Of a DNA stretch of 64,000 nucleotides, positions 9,831 through 19,171 are shown in pieces. Each line of letters starts with the position of its first letter. Positions within the stretch are counted from its first letter, which is position 1. The DNA lies in contig NZ_VDMA02000004.1 of the NCBI RefSeq assembly GCF_006334915.2, positions 248,001 to 312,000 of the forward strand, read 5' to 3'. A model generated the notes under the pieces. It was not told the DNA's origin and ran no database searches. It saw nothing but the letters and a program-made list of their open reading frames with translations. The DNA is from Microbispora catharanthi. GTDB taxonomy: Bacteria > Actinomycetota > Actinomycetes > Streptosporangiales > Streptosporangiaceae. Made by a program: the position numbers and the translations under genes.

Positions 9831-11035
9831 ACTTCCCGAAATCTTGGGATATCCGTCGTTCCCGTTTCTGTGTTTCTTTGCGGGACGTGCGCGGAGAGGA
9901 AGCTCCCCTCGCGTCGGCGACAAAGGATGGCGTATTTCTCCGTGGTGATCTGGAGATCTCGGTATGGAATCCACTCTCGGATACCAGCAGCTATAAGCTG
10001 GTCGAACCAGATGATTTCGTAATCGGCTTGCGCTCATTCCAGCACGGAATTTCTCATTCCGAGGTCCGCGGCAACGTCAGTCCCGCATACACGGTCCTCC
10101 GCCCTGGGGCTGACGTCTACGCCGGGTACCTCAAGTACTACTTTAGGTCGAGCCTCCTTATCTCACAGCTCGCGAACATCACGCAGGGAATCCGTCAGGG
10201 GCAGGCTATCGACATTGAGGCCTTCCGTAATCTTCTCCTCCCAGTCCCTCCGTTGTGGGAGCAGCGGCGGATCGCGGACTTCCTCGACGCCGAGACCGCC
10301 CGCATCGACCGGATCCGTAATGCCCGATTAAGGCAACTCTCACTGATCGAAGAGAAGCTGGAATCAACTCTCTACTACAAGCTGGTTCGATCAAGTGCCA
10401 TCACCGTGCAACTTCGTAGATTAGGAATCCGGGTGACAACCGGTCCCTTTGGAACGGTATTTAGTGCCTCCGAATACCAGTTTGGTGGCATTCCCATGAT
10501 AAATCCAGTGCATATTAAGAATGGGGAAATCGTCCCCGATCGAAATCATGCAGTTTCTCCCGCTATGGCAGCCCGTCTTCATCGTCACCTACTTCGCTCG
10601 GGTGACCTCATCGTTGGCAGAAAGGGCGACATCGGGCAGGCGGCAATCGTGCGCCCAGACCAGGACGGCTGGGTATGTGGAAGTGACAGTATCGCTCTTC
10701 ATCCAAACACCGAAAAGGTCAGGTCGGAATACCTGGCTTACGCGCTGCGCTCAAAATTCGTGCGCTCGCAACTGCTTGCGCGCTCACTCGCGACAACGAT
10801 GCCGAGTCTAAGCGAGGGAAACCTCCTATCGCTTGAGATTCCACAACTTGAGCTCCATGAGCAGGATCGGATTATTAGATCCATCGATCATGTTCAGGCT
10901 TGGAAAGCTAAGGCCGTCGCTGCCATGCAATCTCAGCTCTCTCTTCTGAGCGAGCGTCGTCAGGCTTTGATTACGGCGGCGGTGACTGGGCAGTTTGACG
11001 TGGCTTCGGCGAGTGGGCGTGGGGTGGGGGCGTGA
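9827..11035 (+). CDS. hsdS: Type I restriction-modification system specificity subunit HsdS
   Basis: The DNA-recognition subunit for the HsdM/HsdR complex. The 402 residues show the usual duplicated layout: target-recognition domain 1 (about 1-135), the first conserved spacer helix (PPLWEQRRIADFLDAETARI, ~140-165), target-recognition domain 2 (about 195-345), and a second conserved helix with LSERRQALITAAVTGQ near the end. The two recognition domains use visibly more AT-rich codons than hsdM and hsdR, as expected for recombining specificity modules. The gene overlaps hsdM by ATGA and its TGA overlaps the hsdR start. The target sequence cannot be read from the protein. Confidence 0.94.
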   Translation: MNFPKSWDIRRSRFCVSLRDVRGEEAPLASATKDGVFLRGDLEISVWNPLSDTSSYKLVEPDDFVIGLRSFQHGISHSEVRGNVSPAYTVLRPGADVYAGYLKYYFRSSLLISQLANITQGIRQGQAIDIEAFRNLLLPVPPLWEQRRIADFLDAETARIDRIRNARLRQLSLIEEKLESTLYYKLVRSSAITVQLRRLGIRVTTGPFGTVFSASEYQFGGIPMINPVHIKNGEIVPDRNHAVSPAMAARLHRHLLRSGDLIVGRKGDIGQAAIVRPDQDGWVCGSDSIALHPNTEKVRSEYLAYALRSKFVRSQLLARSLATTMPSLSEGNLLSLEIPQLELHEQDRIIRSIDHVQAWKAKAVAAMQSQLSLLSERRQALITAAVTGQFDVASASGRGVGA

Positions 11036-14000
11036 TGGGGGCGAAGCACAAGGAGGAGGCGTTCCGGGAGGCGATCCTTGCTGGAATGCGTGAGCGGGGC
11101 TGGGAGGTCGGGCAGCCGTCGGACTACCGGGCCGACCTCGGCCTGGCTACCGATGAGCTGTTCACGTTCATCGGGGCCACGCAGATCGACGCGTGGAACG
11201 AACTACTGGCGCTCTACGGCGACGATGCCGAGGCGGCCCAGCAGGGATTCGTACGGCGACTGAACCAGGCGATCGCTACCGATGGCGTCCTTGAGGTGTT
11301 GCGCAACGGGGTGAAGGATCGCGGGATCCGGATCCGGCTGGCGTACTTCAAACCGAACCTGGTCGAGTCCGACGACGTGCTGACCAACTACAGGGCGAAC
11401 CGGCTGACGGTCATCCGGGAGGTCGCCTACGCGACGAAGAAGGCCGACCAGGGGCATCGACTGGACCTGGTGCTGTTCGTCAACGGGATCCCGGTGGCCA
11501 CGGCGGAGTTGAAGAATCCGCTGACCGGTCAGGGCGTGGAGCAGGCCAAGAAGCAGTACCGAGACGAGCGCGACCCGACCGAGCTGATCTTCACACAGCG
11601 GGTGGTGGCGAACTTCGCGGTCGACCCGGACCTGGTGTTCGTCGCGCCGAAGCTGCGCGGCCGAAACACGCAGTTCCTGCCCTTCAACACTGGATCGGAG
11701 GGACCGGGCGAGTCCGGCGGCGCGGGGAACCCGGTGCCGGCCCAGTCGGGCAAATATCCGACCTCCTACCTGTGGGAGCAGGTGTGGGAGCGGGACAACT
11801 GGCTGGACCTGCTGGAGCGCTTCGTTCACCTGCACAAGGCGAAGAAGAGCGCCGCGGGCTCGATCCTCTTCCCGCGGTTCCATCAGTGGGACGCGGTCAA
11901 GAAGCTGACCGCGCATGCCGTACGGCACGGAGCCGGGCAGAACTACCTGGTCATGCACTCGGCCGGGTCGGGCAAGTCGAACACGATCGCCTGGCTGGCG
12001 CACCGGCTCAGCGCCCTGCACACGTCCACCGACGTCCGGGAGCTCGACCCGGGCGCGGTCGCCCGAGGCCTCAAGCCCGGGGTGCCGGTCTTCGACAAGA
12101 CCATCATCATCACCGACCGACGGAACCTCGACGCCCAGCTGCGGGAGACCGTGGGGAGGTTCGAGCAGACCGCTGGGCTGGTCGTGAAGATTGACGAGAA
12201 GCGGGGGGCGAAGTCCACGCAGCTTGCCGCCGCGCTGTCCAGCGAAACCGGAAAGATCATCACGGTGACGCTGGCCACGTTCCCGGTGCTGGTGGAGTAT
12301 CTGAAGGAGAACCCGACCGAGATCAAGGGGCGCACGTTCGCCATCATCGTGGACGAGGCGCACTCGTCCCAGTCAGGGGAGGCTGCCAAGGCGGTCCGGG
12401 CCGCGCTGCGGGATCTCGGCCTGGACGCCGAGGACGAAGAGGCGGGCGCCACCTCGGTCACGGTGGATACGGCCAAGGCGGACATGACGGTCAAGGCGAA
12501 GCTGGAGCGCAGCGCCGCCGACCGTGGCAGGGCTGCCAACATCTCCTACTTCGCGTTCACCGCGACGCCGAAGGCGAAGACCTTGGAGCTATTCGGTACC
12601 CCGGTCAAGGTCGGCGGCGAGCTGAAGTACAAGCCGTTCCACACGTACGCGATGCGGCAGGCGATCGAGGAGAAGTTCATCCTCGATCCGCTCCGCAACT
12701 ACGTCACGTACGACACGTACTGGAAGCTCGTCAACAACAACCCTGACGACCGAGAGGTCGAGAAGTCCAAGGCCAGCCCACTGCTGGCCAAGTATGCCCT
12801 CACCCACGACGCGACCGTCGCGCAGCAGGCGACCGTCATCGTCGAGCACTTCCTCGCGCACACGCGTGGCCGGATGGGCGGGCGGGCCAAGGCAATGGTG
12901 GTCACCGCTTCCCGGCTGAGCGCGGTGCTGATGTCGCGCGCCATCAAGGAGGAGTTGGAGATCCGAAAGGCCGACGTCGGGGTGCTCGTGGCATTCTCTG
13001 GCACCCTGAACCACGGCGACGAGAAGGACATCACCGAGGTCAAGGAGAACGGCGGCCTGTCTGAGGACGCGCTGCCCAAGGCGTTCGAGTACACGCGGGC
13101 CGACGACAAGGTGGTGAAGGCCGGCGGCAAGGGACGACCGGAGTACCGAATCCTGGTCGTCGCGGAGAAGTATCAGACCGGCTTCGACGAGCCGTTGCTC
13201 ACGACGATGTACGTCAACAAGAAGCTGTCGGGCATCGCCGCCGTTCAGACCCTGTCCCGGCTGAACCGAACCGCCGAACGCCAAGGCAAGTCACAGACGG
13301 ACCTGGCCGTCATCGACTTCGTCAACGACGCAGAGCAGATCAAGGAGTCGTTCCGGCCCTACTTCGAAGAGGCCATGACGTTGCCGTCCGACCCCAACCT
13401 GCTCTACACGGCGCAGAGCAAGGTGATGTCGGCTGAGCTGCTGTACCGGCAGGAGATGCTGGCATTCGCCGCGGCGCTGCTGGAGGCCGACGAGGTGAAG
13501 CTCTCTGCTGAGAAACTGCACGCAGAGCTCTACCGGCTGCTCGCCCCGGCGGTCGGCCGATTCAAGGATCTGCTCGACAGCGACGACGAGCACGACCGCG
13601 CCCACGCGGAGACCTTCCGGAGCGACCTGGACGGCTACGTCAGCAAGTACGGCTTCCTCTCCCAGGTCATTCCGTACCGGGATGTCGACCTGGAGCTGCT
13701 GTACGTGTACGGCCGCTATCTGCTGGCTCGACTGCCTCACGGGGCCAAAGGCGACGTGGACCTCGGCGAAATCGACCTCACCCATGTGCGGACCGAGCAG
13801 ACCGGGGTGCACGACCTTCGTCTCACTCCGGAAGGCGCAGCCGACCTCAAGGGGTTCGGCGACGGATCTGGTCAGGCCAAGGACGAGGAAAAGTCTCTTT
13901 TGTCGGATCTGATCGAGCGATTCAATCAGAAGTTCGGCACGGACTTCACCGAGCAGGACCTTATTGTCCCATTCAACGAAGCCGTTGCCGACCCGAAGGT

Positions 14001-14220
14001 GCGGCAGGCCGCGGTCGCCAATGTCGACCCCGAGAACTTCGGCCATGTCTTTAACGACATCTTCGAAGATAAGGTCGCCGACCACGTCGACAACCTGCGC
14101 ACCCTGGGGGACAAGTTCTTCGACAAGGATCCGACTTTCCGTGAGGCCCTTACCAAGACGGCGCGCCGGGCAGCGTGGCGTCTGATCCGTGCGCAGGAAG
14201 GGCTTGACGACTTAGCCTGA
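11032..14220 (+). CDS. hsdR: Type I restriction-modification system restriction and translocation subunit HsdR
   Basis: The motor and nuclease subunit that translocates DNA and cuts unmodified sites. The 1062-residue length is normal. The N-terminal PD-(D/E)XK nuclease core is visible: D145 in HRLDLVLF, then E159 and K161 in ATAELKNPLTGQ. The superfamily 2 helicase core follows, with Walker A HSAGSGKSN at ~309-317, DEAH at 441-444, SAT-like FTATP around residue 510, and a motif VI-like QTLSRLNRT near 745. The C-terminal ~300 residues are helical. GTG 11032 overlaps the hsdS stop, and ATG 11035 is an equally possible start. No disabling change is apparent, so the system looks functional. Confidence 0.95.
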   Translation: MMGAKHKEEAFREAILAGMRERGWEVGQPSDYRADLGLATDELFTFIGATQIDAWNELLALYGDDAEAAQQGFVRRLNQAIATDGVLEVLRNGVKDRGIRIRLAYFKPNLVESDDVLTNYRANRLTVIREVAYATKKADQGHRLDLVLFVNGIPVATAELKNPLTGQGVEQAKKQYRDERDPTELIFTQRVVANFAVDPDLVFVAPKLRGRNTQFLPFNTGSEGPGESGGAGNPVPAQSGKYPTSYLWEQVWERDNWLDLLERFVHLHKAKKSAAGSILFPRFHQWDAVKKLTAHAVRHGAGQNYLVMHSAGSGKSNTIAWLAHRLSALHTSTDVRELDPGAVARGLKPGVPVFDKTIIITDRRNLDAQLRETVGRFEQTAGLVVKIDEKRGAKSTQLAAALSSETGKIITVTLATFPVLVEYLKENPTEIKGRTFAIIVDEAHSSQSGEAAKAVRAALRDLGLDAEDEEAGATSVTVDTAKADMTVKAKLERSAADRGRAANISYFAFTATPKAKTLELFGTPVKVGGELKYKPFHTYAMRQAIEEKFILDPLRNYVTYDTYWKLVNNNPDDREVEKSKASPLLAKYALTHDATVAQQATVIVEHFLAHTRGRMGGRAKAMVVTASRLSAVLMSRAIKEELEIRKADVGVLVAFSGTLNHGDEKDITEVKENGGLSEDALPKAFEYTRADDKVVKAGGKGRPEYRILVVAEKYQTGFDEPLLTTMYVNKKLSGIAAVQTLSRLNRTAERQGKSQTDLAVIDFVNDAEQIKESFRPYFEEAMTLPSDPNLLYTAQSKVMSAELLYRQEMLAFAAALLEADEVKLSAEKLHAELYRLLAPAVGRFKDLLDSDDEHDRAHAETFRSDLDGYVSKYGFLSQVIPYRDVDLELLYVYGRYLLARLPHGAKGDVDLGEIDLTHVRTEQTGVHDLRLTPEGAADLKGFGDGSGQAKDEEKSLLSDLIERFNQKFGTDFTEQDLIVPFNEAVADPKVRQAAVANVDPENFGHVFNDIFEDKVADHVDNLRTLGDKFFDKDPTFREALTKTARRAAWRLIRAQEGLDDLA

Positions 14221-14234
14221 TTTTGGCGTATCGC

Positions 14235-14294
14235 CCTCGCTGGACAGTCTTGATCCGCTTAGAGCACACTGCTGATGGAGGGTGTCCAGCGAGG
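14235..14294 (+). promoter_or_regulatory. 12-bp perfect inverted repeat across the kinase start region
   Basis: CCTCGCTGGACA at 14235-14246 and its exact reverse complement at 14283-14294, with a 36-nt loop. The right arm contains the GTG at 14282 and the AGCGAGG that would be the ribosome binding site for GTG 14303. In RNA the stem would hide the kinase start. No T-tract follows, so a pure terminator for hsdR is less likely. Confidence 0.6.
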
Positions 14295-14302
14295 CTTGCG
14301 GA

Positions 14303-15865
14303 GTGAGATTGCCGACTGAATCTGTCGCCGGTCGATACGAGCTGATTGAGAAAATCAGCACCGGGGGAATGGGAACAGTCTGGCGAGCCTATGACTCCGT
14401 CCTCGATCGCGAGGTCGCCGTGAAGGTGATCCGTACGGACGTCATCACGTCTACACGCGACGCTAAGGAGCTTGCGGATCGCTTTCGGCGAGAGGCCCGC
14501 ATCACCGCCCGAATCCGTCACCAGGGCGTCCCGCAGGTTTACGACGCGGTGCTTACCGAGCCCTATGACCAGCTCTATCTGGTCATGGAGTACATCCACG
14601 GCACCAGTCTCCGCACCTACATTCGCCCCGGCACTCTCCTGCCGGTGCCCTGGGCAGCCGCGATAGCCGCACAGATTGCTACCGTCCTGTCCCACGCCCA
14701 TGCCGTCCCGGTCGTCCATCGCGACCTCAAACCGGACAACGTCCTGGTTACCGCAGACGGCACGGTCAAAGTGCTCGACTTCGGCATCGCCGCGATCCTA
14801 CGGCCCGATGCTCCCCGACTGACCAGGCTCGGCATCCCGATGGGGACCAGCCGATACATGTCTCCTGAGCAGACCAGAGCGAGCCAGGTCACCCCGCAAA
14901 GCGACCTCTACGCGCTCGGATGCCTGCTCCATGAGTTGCTTTCCGGCCAGCCCGTGTTCCCCGGTCCGACCGAGGAACTCTTTTGGGAACAGCACCGGCA
15001 GACCCAGCCGCGGCCACTTCGCAAGCTACGACCCGATGTACCAGAGGATTTAGAGAAACTCGTGCTCGAGCTCCTGGCCAAGAGACCAGAGCAGCGCCCA
15101 GCCGACGCCTACGCGGTCTACAGCAGCCTGCTGCCGTTTCTACCGTCCCCAGGCTCGGCGGTACCGGAGGCGGGTCATGGTCTGGGCAACTGTCCAGACC
15201 CGACCTACATGTATCGGCGACCGAACGCTCCACGATCACCCGACGTTCCCGCTGACAGCCCCAGCTCTACGCTCGCCCCCAGCCCGGGTGTCGTGATCGA
15301 CGCGAGGATGCAGGCCAGCATCACGGAGGTCAACCGCCAGGTCGAGGCTCTCCTCCGAGAGGAGCGCTTCATTCAGGCGGCGGATGCCCTTGAGTCACTC
15401 ATCAGATCGATATCGGTGACGCTCGGCGCTCGACACCAACGCGTACTGGGTCTGCGGGCGAGGCGGGCGGCGATCCTTTTCGTAGGTGGCGACTATCGAC
15501 GGTCTCTGCCGGAGTTCGATGATCTTGCAAACGTCTATGAAAGAAGTGAAGGGCCGGCGGGGACAAAGGTGATCATCTGCCGTCACCAAGCAGCCGCCTG
15601 CCGCGCGGAACTCGGCGACGTCACGCTCGCGCTCGGCCAGTATCGCGAGCTGCTGGATCTGGTCCACGACAAGGAGAGCGACACATCCGAGACTGCGAGG
15701 GAGATCCGCCGCAGTATCGGCGCTTTATTGGTTGTCAAGGGGGACGACCAGGAGGCTAGAGAAGTCCTCGCAGCGCTGTTGGAGGACCTGCTCCTCCTCT
15801 TGGGACCGGACGACCCTGAAACTCAAGAAGTTCAGGAGATGCTCCGTCGCCTGGACGAGGACTGA
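14303..15865 (+). CDS. Serine/threonine protein kinase with C-terminal TPR-like region
   Basis: A Hanks-type protein kinase. Counting from the upstream GTG at 14282 (add 7 to positions in the chosen form): Gly-rich loop STGGMG at 26-31, catalytic Lys in VAVKV at 48, HRDLKPDN at 146-153, DFG at 166-168, and MSPEQ in the activation segment. After residue ~300 there is no transmembrane helix. Instead a helical region of about 200 residues reads as TPR-like pairs (DALESLIRS, HRQ/QAAACRAELGD patterns), so it is cytoplasmic. I chose GTG 14303 because AGCGAGG sits 8 nt upstream; GTG 14282 follows GGAGG with no spacing. It lies 82 bp after hsdR on the same strand, which suggests regulation of the restriction island. 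This is inference. Confidence 0.88.
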   Translation: MRLPTESVAGRYELIEKISTGGMGTVWRAYDSVLDREVAVKVIRTDVITSTRDAKELADRFRREARITARIRHQGVPQVYDAVLTEPYDQLYLVMEYIHGTSLRTYIRPGTLLPVPWAAAIAAQIATVLSHAHAVPVVHRDLKPDNVLVTADGTVKVLDFGIAAILRPDAPRLTRLGIPMGTSRYMSPEQTRASQVTPQSDLYALGCLLHELLSGQPVFPGPTEELFWEQHRQTQPRPLRKLRPDVPEDLEKLVLELLAKRPEQRPADAYAVYSSLLPFLPSPGSAVPEAGHGLGNCPDPTYMYRRPNAPRSPDVPADSPSSTLAPSPGVVIDARMQASITEVNRQVEALLREERFIQAADALESLIRSISVTLGARHQRVLGLRARRAAILFVGGDYRRSLPEFDDLANVYERSEGPAGTKVIICRHQAAACRAELGDVTLALGQYRELLDLVHDKESDTSETAREIRRSIGALLVVKGDDQEAREVLAALLEDLLLLLGPDDPETQEVQEMLRRLDED

Positions 15866-15909
15866 CTGTCGGCCATGAAATCGGCGGTCTCGCGCCTGCG
15901 CTCGGGGCT

Positions 15910-15932
15910 GCGGCCACTGAGGGTCTGGCCGC
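15910..15932. terminator. Candidate bidirectional terminator
   Basis: A perfect 7-bp stem, GCGGCCA (15910-15916) and TGGCCGC (15926-15932), with a 9-nt loop. It lies in the short gap between the convergent kinase and HATPase genes. No U-tract is present on either side. Confidence 0.4.
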
Positions 15933-15989
15933 GTGGCCGGAGTCGGGGATACGTCCCGGGGGTGGACGATTCTCTGGCCACGCGGCGGT

Positions 15990-16592
15990 CTATGCGCCGC
16001 TCTGCTCCAGGGCAGCAATTCGGCGCGCGAGGTCGTGCGCGGACGGAGCGGAGATCAAGAGCGGCTGTCGCATCCGGGGCATAGCCCACCACTGACGTGT
16101 CTGATTGCCGAACCAGCAGACCCAGGCACCGAACTTGGCGCCAAGTTCAACGAGTGCACGGGAGGGCTCGACCTCCGGTGACGTCCGAGCGACGGGCTGC
16201 TGCTCTGGCCAGCGGAACTCGGCCCACACGGTGCGGCCTCGCGCGTCCCCGTCGACACCCATCTGCTCGCTGAGGGCCGCCACAATCGCAAGTCCTCGGC
16301 CGCCTTCGAGGAGGTTCTCGGTCTGGGCGACCCGGATGGCCGGCTGCGTCGCGGCTCCTGCGTCCGCAACAGCGATGCGCAGCTCGTTGGTGCTGCGCTG
16401 CACGTGGACGACGAAGGTGCCGCCGTTTCCGGAGTGGGTGTGCATGATGGCGTTCGAGGCCAGCTCGGCCACGCAGGTGATGACGGCGTCGCGGTCCGGG
16501 CAGTCCGTCAGCAGGCCGCCGACATAACGGCGTACCTCCTGGAGTTGGCGCGCCTCGCCGCGAAAGGCGCGCTGGCACCAGCCAGGGGTCAT
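15990..16592 (-). CDS. ATP-binding protein, anti-sigma-type HATPase (HATPase_c_2)
   Basis: A 200-residue protein of the RsbW/SpoIIAB-like HATPase group, abundant in actinomycetes and thought to act as anti-sigma kinases. The N-box is visible in CVAELASNAIMHTHSG and the glycine-rich box in VADAG and GGRGLAIVAALSEQ. About 60 extra C-terminal residues follow the ATPase domain (VCWFGNQTRQWW and a helical tail), an extension seen in several actinomycete homologues. I chose ATG 16592 because GAGGAG lies upstream; a longer frame to 16649 is unsupported. It is divergent from the TPR regulator at 16807 across ~214 bp, so the two may share regulation. Confidence 0.85.
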   Translation of the reverse strand: MTPGWCQRAFRGEARQLQEVRRYVGGLLTDCPDRDAVITCVAELASNAIMHTHSGNGGTFVVHVQRSTNELRIAVADAGAATQPAIRVAQTENLLEGGRGLAIVAALSEQMGVDGDARGRTVWAEFRWPEQQPVARTSPEVEPSRALVELGAKFGAWVCWFGNQTRQWWAMPRMRQPLLISAPSAHDLARRIAALEQSGA

Positions 16593-16806
16593 TGCTGTCT
16601 CCTCGGGATGAAGGGCCAACCGCACTCCCGCTCGGTTGCCGAGGCCCAAGGAAATCTCATCCGCAGCGCCCTGACCAGGCGTTTCGCGTCCGCTGCAGGT
16701 TCAGAAAGTTCGCCGTGTTCATCGGTGAACATGACAGTGATGGGGTGATTGCAGCCTGTTATCCTGCGGGCCCCGTTGTCCTCCTCATCAGGAAAGGAAG
16801 GACGAA

Positions 16807-18192
16807 ATGATCGGACTTGCGCGCCTGTACGCGGAGGCTGGCTTCGGCAAGCACGAAAGCTTTGCCGCGGCGGTCAACGCCCACCCGCTCGCCCGGGAGT
16901 CGGGGGTAAGCGTGAGCCGCGTGAGCATCGGGCGCTACCTGTCCGGGACGACCGTGCCGGACCTCGCGGTGGCCCGCGTCATCGTCGCCGTGCTCGCGGC
17001 CCGCCTGGGCCGACCGGTCACGCTGAACGACGTGTGGCCGGTGGCCTTCGCCCCGGCGGTCTCCGATCTCGCCCTGCGGTACGAGCGGTCTCTTCCCGTC
17101 ACCGTTGAATGCGTCGCCGAGCTGCTGGCGTGCGAGGTGGACCATGCACGCGCCCGGGCCCTGGCCGCGTTGGACTTCGCCCCACCTGCTGTTTCCGAGG
17201 CCATCACCGGCTGGCGGTACGGCCTGGTCGACTCGGTGACCGGCAGGCAGACGGAAAGCCGGGATGTGACTCACCGCCAGGTTGCCCAGATCCGTGAGAC
17301 GTGCGCATGGTTCTCCGGGCTCGACCACGCCCGAGGAGGCGGGCTGGTACGCAGCGCGGTGACAACCTACCTGCACGATCACGTGGCCCCTCTGCTGCGC
17401 GGCAGCTACACCGATGCCGTGGGCCGCTGCCTGTTCGCCGTAGCCGCCGAGATGCTGCAACTGGCCGGATGGATGGCCTACGACCTCGAACGGCACGGCC
17501 TGGCGCAGCGCTACTACATCCAGGCATTGCGCCTGGCAAAGGCGTCCGGCCTGGAGTCGCGGGGCTTCGACGCCTTCGTGCTGGTACGGCTCAGCCAGCA
17601 GGCACTCAACCGCGACCACGCCGACGAGGCCCTCTACCTCGCGCGTGCCGCCCACGACGACATCGCCCTGTCCGCCACGACGCCGGCCGTACGCGCGCTC
17701 GCCTACGCCGCAGAGGCTCGGGCGTGCGCCCGGCTGTACGAGAAGGGCGACGCCCACGCGGCCACGGCCTGCCGCCAGGCCCTCCTCGCGGCCGAACGCG
17801 AACTCGACACCGGCGATTCCGGCGGTGAGCCTGCATGGATCGGCTACTTCGACGCGCCCGAACTCGCGGCGGAGGTAGCGCACTCGCTGGTCGTGATCGG
17901 CGACACCACCGCTGCACTGCCTCATCTCGACGCAGCACTCACAGGCAAGAGCACCGACCGCGCCCGCGACAGACTGTTCTGCCAGCTCAACCTGGCTGCA
18001 GCCCATCTCAAGACCGGCGACCTCGACGCCGCCCTGGCCGTCGCGGAACAGGCCCTCCCCACCGCTGGAACCATTGCCTCCACCCGGGTCCGCAGCCGAT
18101 TTCGGAGCTTCCGCCGATCGCTACCGGCCAAGGAGCCTCGCGTTGTCGCGTTCAATGAACGCATGCATGATGAATTGGCCGGAGTTGCGTAG
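16807..18192 (+). CDS. TPR-containing transcriptional regulator (XRE-like)
   Basis: A 461-residue protein with an N-terminal segment of about 70 residues that resembles a helix-turn-helix (SVSRVSIGRYLSGTTVPDLA) and a long helical C-terminus with TPR-like repeats. Examples are the repeat units around AEMLQLAGWMAYDLERHGLAQRYYIQALRLA and NLAAAHLKTGDLDAALAVAEQ. This is the layout of actinomycete XRE/TPR regulators. ATG 16807 follows GGAAAGGAAGG, an excellent ribosome binding site. The next gene, an APH-fold protein, is 70 bp downstream on the same strand, and the HATPase gene is divergent. No partner or ligand can be assigned. Confidence 0.8.
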   Translation: MIGLARLYAEAGFGKHESFAAAVNAHPLARESGVSVSRVSIGRYLSGTTVPDLAVARVIVAVLAARLGRPVTLNDVWPVAFAPAVSDLALRYERSLPVTVECVAELLACEVDHARARALAALDFAPPAVSEAITGWRYGLVDSVTGRQTESRDVTHRQVAQIRETCAWFSGLDHARGGGLVRSAVTTYLHDHVAPLLRGSYTDAVGRCLFAVAAEMLQLAGWMAYDLERHGLAQRYYIQALRLAKASGLESRGFDAFVLVRLSQQALNRDHADEALYLARAAHDDIALSATTPAVRALAYAAEARACARLYEKGDAHAATACRQALLAAERELDTGDSGGEPAWIGYFDAPELAAEVAHSLVVIGDTTAALPHLDAALTGKSTDRARDRLFCQLNLAAAHLKTGDLDAALAVAEQALPTAGTIASTRVRSRFRSFRRSLPAKEPRVVAFNERMHDELAGVA

Positions 18193-18261
18193 AGCTCCGG
18201 GGACCAGACGACGAAGTGCCGTCTGGTGAGCCGGACAACACGGGGAGCGCCAACTCTCACG

Positions 18262-19149
18262 ATGAGTACGCAGCCGGTCGACGCCCCCTACAGGACAGCC
18301 CTGGTAGACGCCTGTCGACAGGCCGGGCTCGATTGTGATGGTGCTCGGCTGCTGCGTGTTCACGCCAACGCGATCTACTACTTGCCCCGGGAGAACGCCG
18401 TCGCCCGCGTCCGCAACGCCTCGGCGCTGGAACGCATGCGCATCGCCGTCCAGACCGCCGCCTGGCTCGCCGAGCAGGGCTTTCCCACGCTAAGGCCACT
18501 CGACGTTACTCAGCCCGTGATCGTCGGCGCCCACCTGGTGACCTTCTGGGAGTACCTGCCGCCCCTCGACGGACGGTCGGCCGACGTCACTCATCTCGCC
18601 GGCCTGCTGCGCGTGCTGCACAGTCATCCGCTGCCTCCGTTGCCGCTTCCCTCTATTCGCCCGGTGGGGAGCACCGCAGCCGAGGCGAGGGTGTCCACCG
18701 TCCTGTCGGAGAGTGAGCGGAACTGGCTGGTCGCGCGTTGCGTGGAGTTGGAGGAGGGCTTCGCGCGGCTCGCGGCCACGCTGCCGTGGGGAATCGTGCA
18801 CGGCGACGCCCACACCAACAACCTTCTCCCTCAGTACGAAGGCGGCTGGGTGCTCATCGACTGGGACTCCGTCGGCCTCGGCCCGCCCGCATACGACTTC
18901 ATGCCCATCTACCTGCGCCCCCGCCGCTTCGGCTATCCGCAGTCCTTATGGCAGGACTTCTGTATGGCCTACGGAACCGACCCAGTGGAGGACAGCGACC
19001 TGAACCTGCTGGCACAGATCCGTGAGGTTCGCAGCCTGAGCGCCTTCATCCGCGGCGCCGAACACAACCCCGCCGCCCGCGCTGAGCTCTTCAATCGACT
19101 GTCCTCCCTCATGACAGGAGACAGCGCACGCAGGTGGAACGCCCTCTGA
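18262..19149 (+). CDS. Aminoglycoside phosphotransferase (APH) family protein
   Basis: A small-molecule kinase of the APH/choline-kinase fold. Both hallmarks are present in the C-terminal half: the Brenner-like loop IVHGDAHTNNLL with catalytic Asp, and the metal-binding VLIDWDSVGLGPPAYDF. The N-terminal lobe includes NAIYYLPRENAVARVRN. At about 295 residues it has the normal length. I used ATG 18262; a GTG at 18226 is possible and neither has a strong ribosome binding site. Many actinomycete members of this family are not resistance enzymes, and the pairing with a TPR regulator does not tell the substrate. Antibiotic resistance is therefore not claimed. Confidence 0.85.
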   Translation: MSTQPVDAPYRTALVDACRQAGLDCDGARLLRVHANAIYYLPRENAVARVRNASALERMRIAVQTAAWLAEQGFPTLRPLDVTQPVIVGAHLVTFWEYLPPLDGRSADVTHLAGLLRVLHSHPLPPLPLPSIRPVGSTAAEARVSTVLSESERNWLVARCVELEEGFARLAATLPWGIVHGDAHTNNLLPQYEGGWVLIDWDSVGLGPPAYDFMPIYLRPRRFGYPQSLWQDFCMAYGTDPVEDSDLNLLAQIREVRSLSAFIRGAEHNPAARAELFNRLSSLMTGDSARRWNAL

Positions 19150-19171
19150 TCCGGCGCGACCGACAGCGAAC

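Noticed and set aside
18262-19149. Aminoglycoside resistance gene
   Set aside because: The APH fold is clear but the family has many other substrates, and no resistance context exists.
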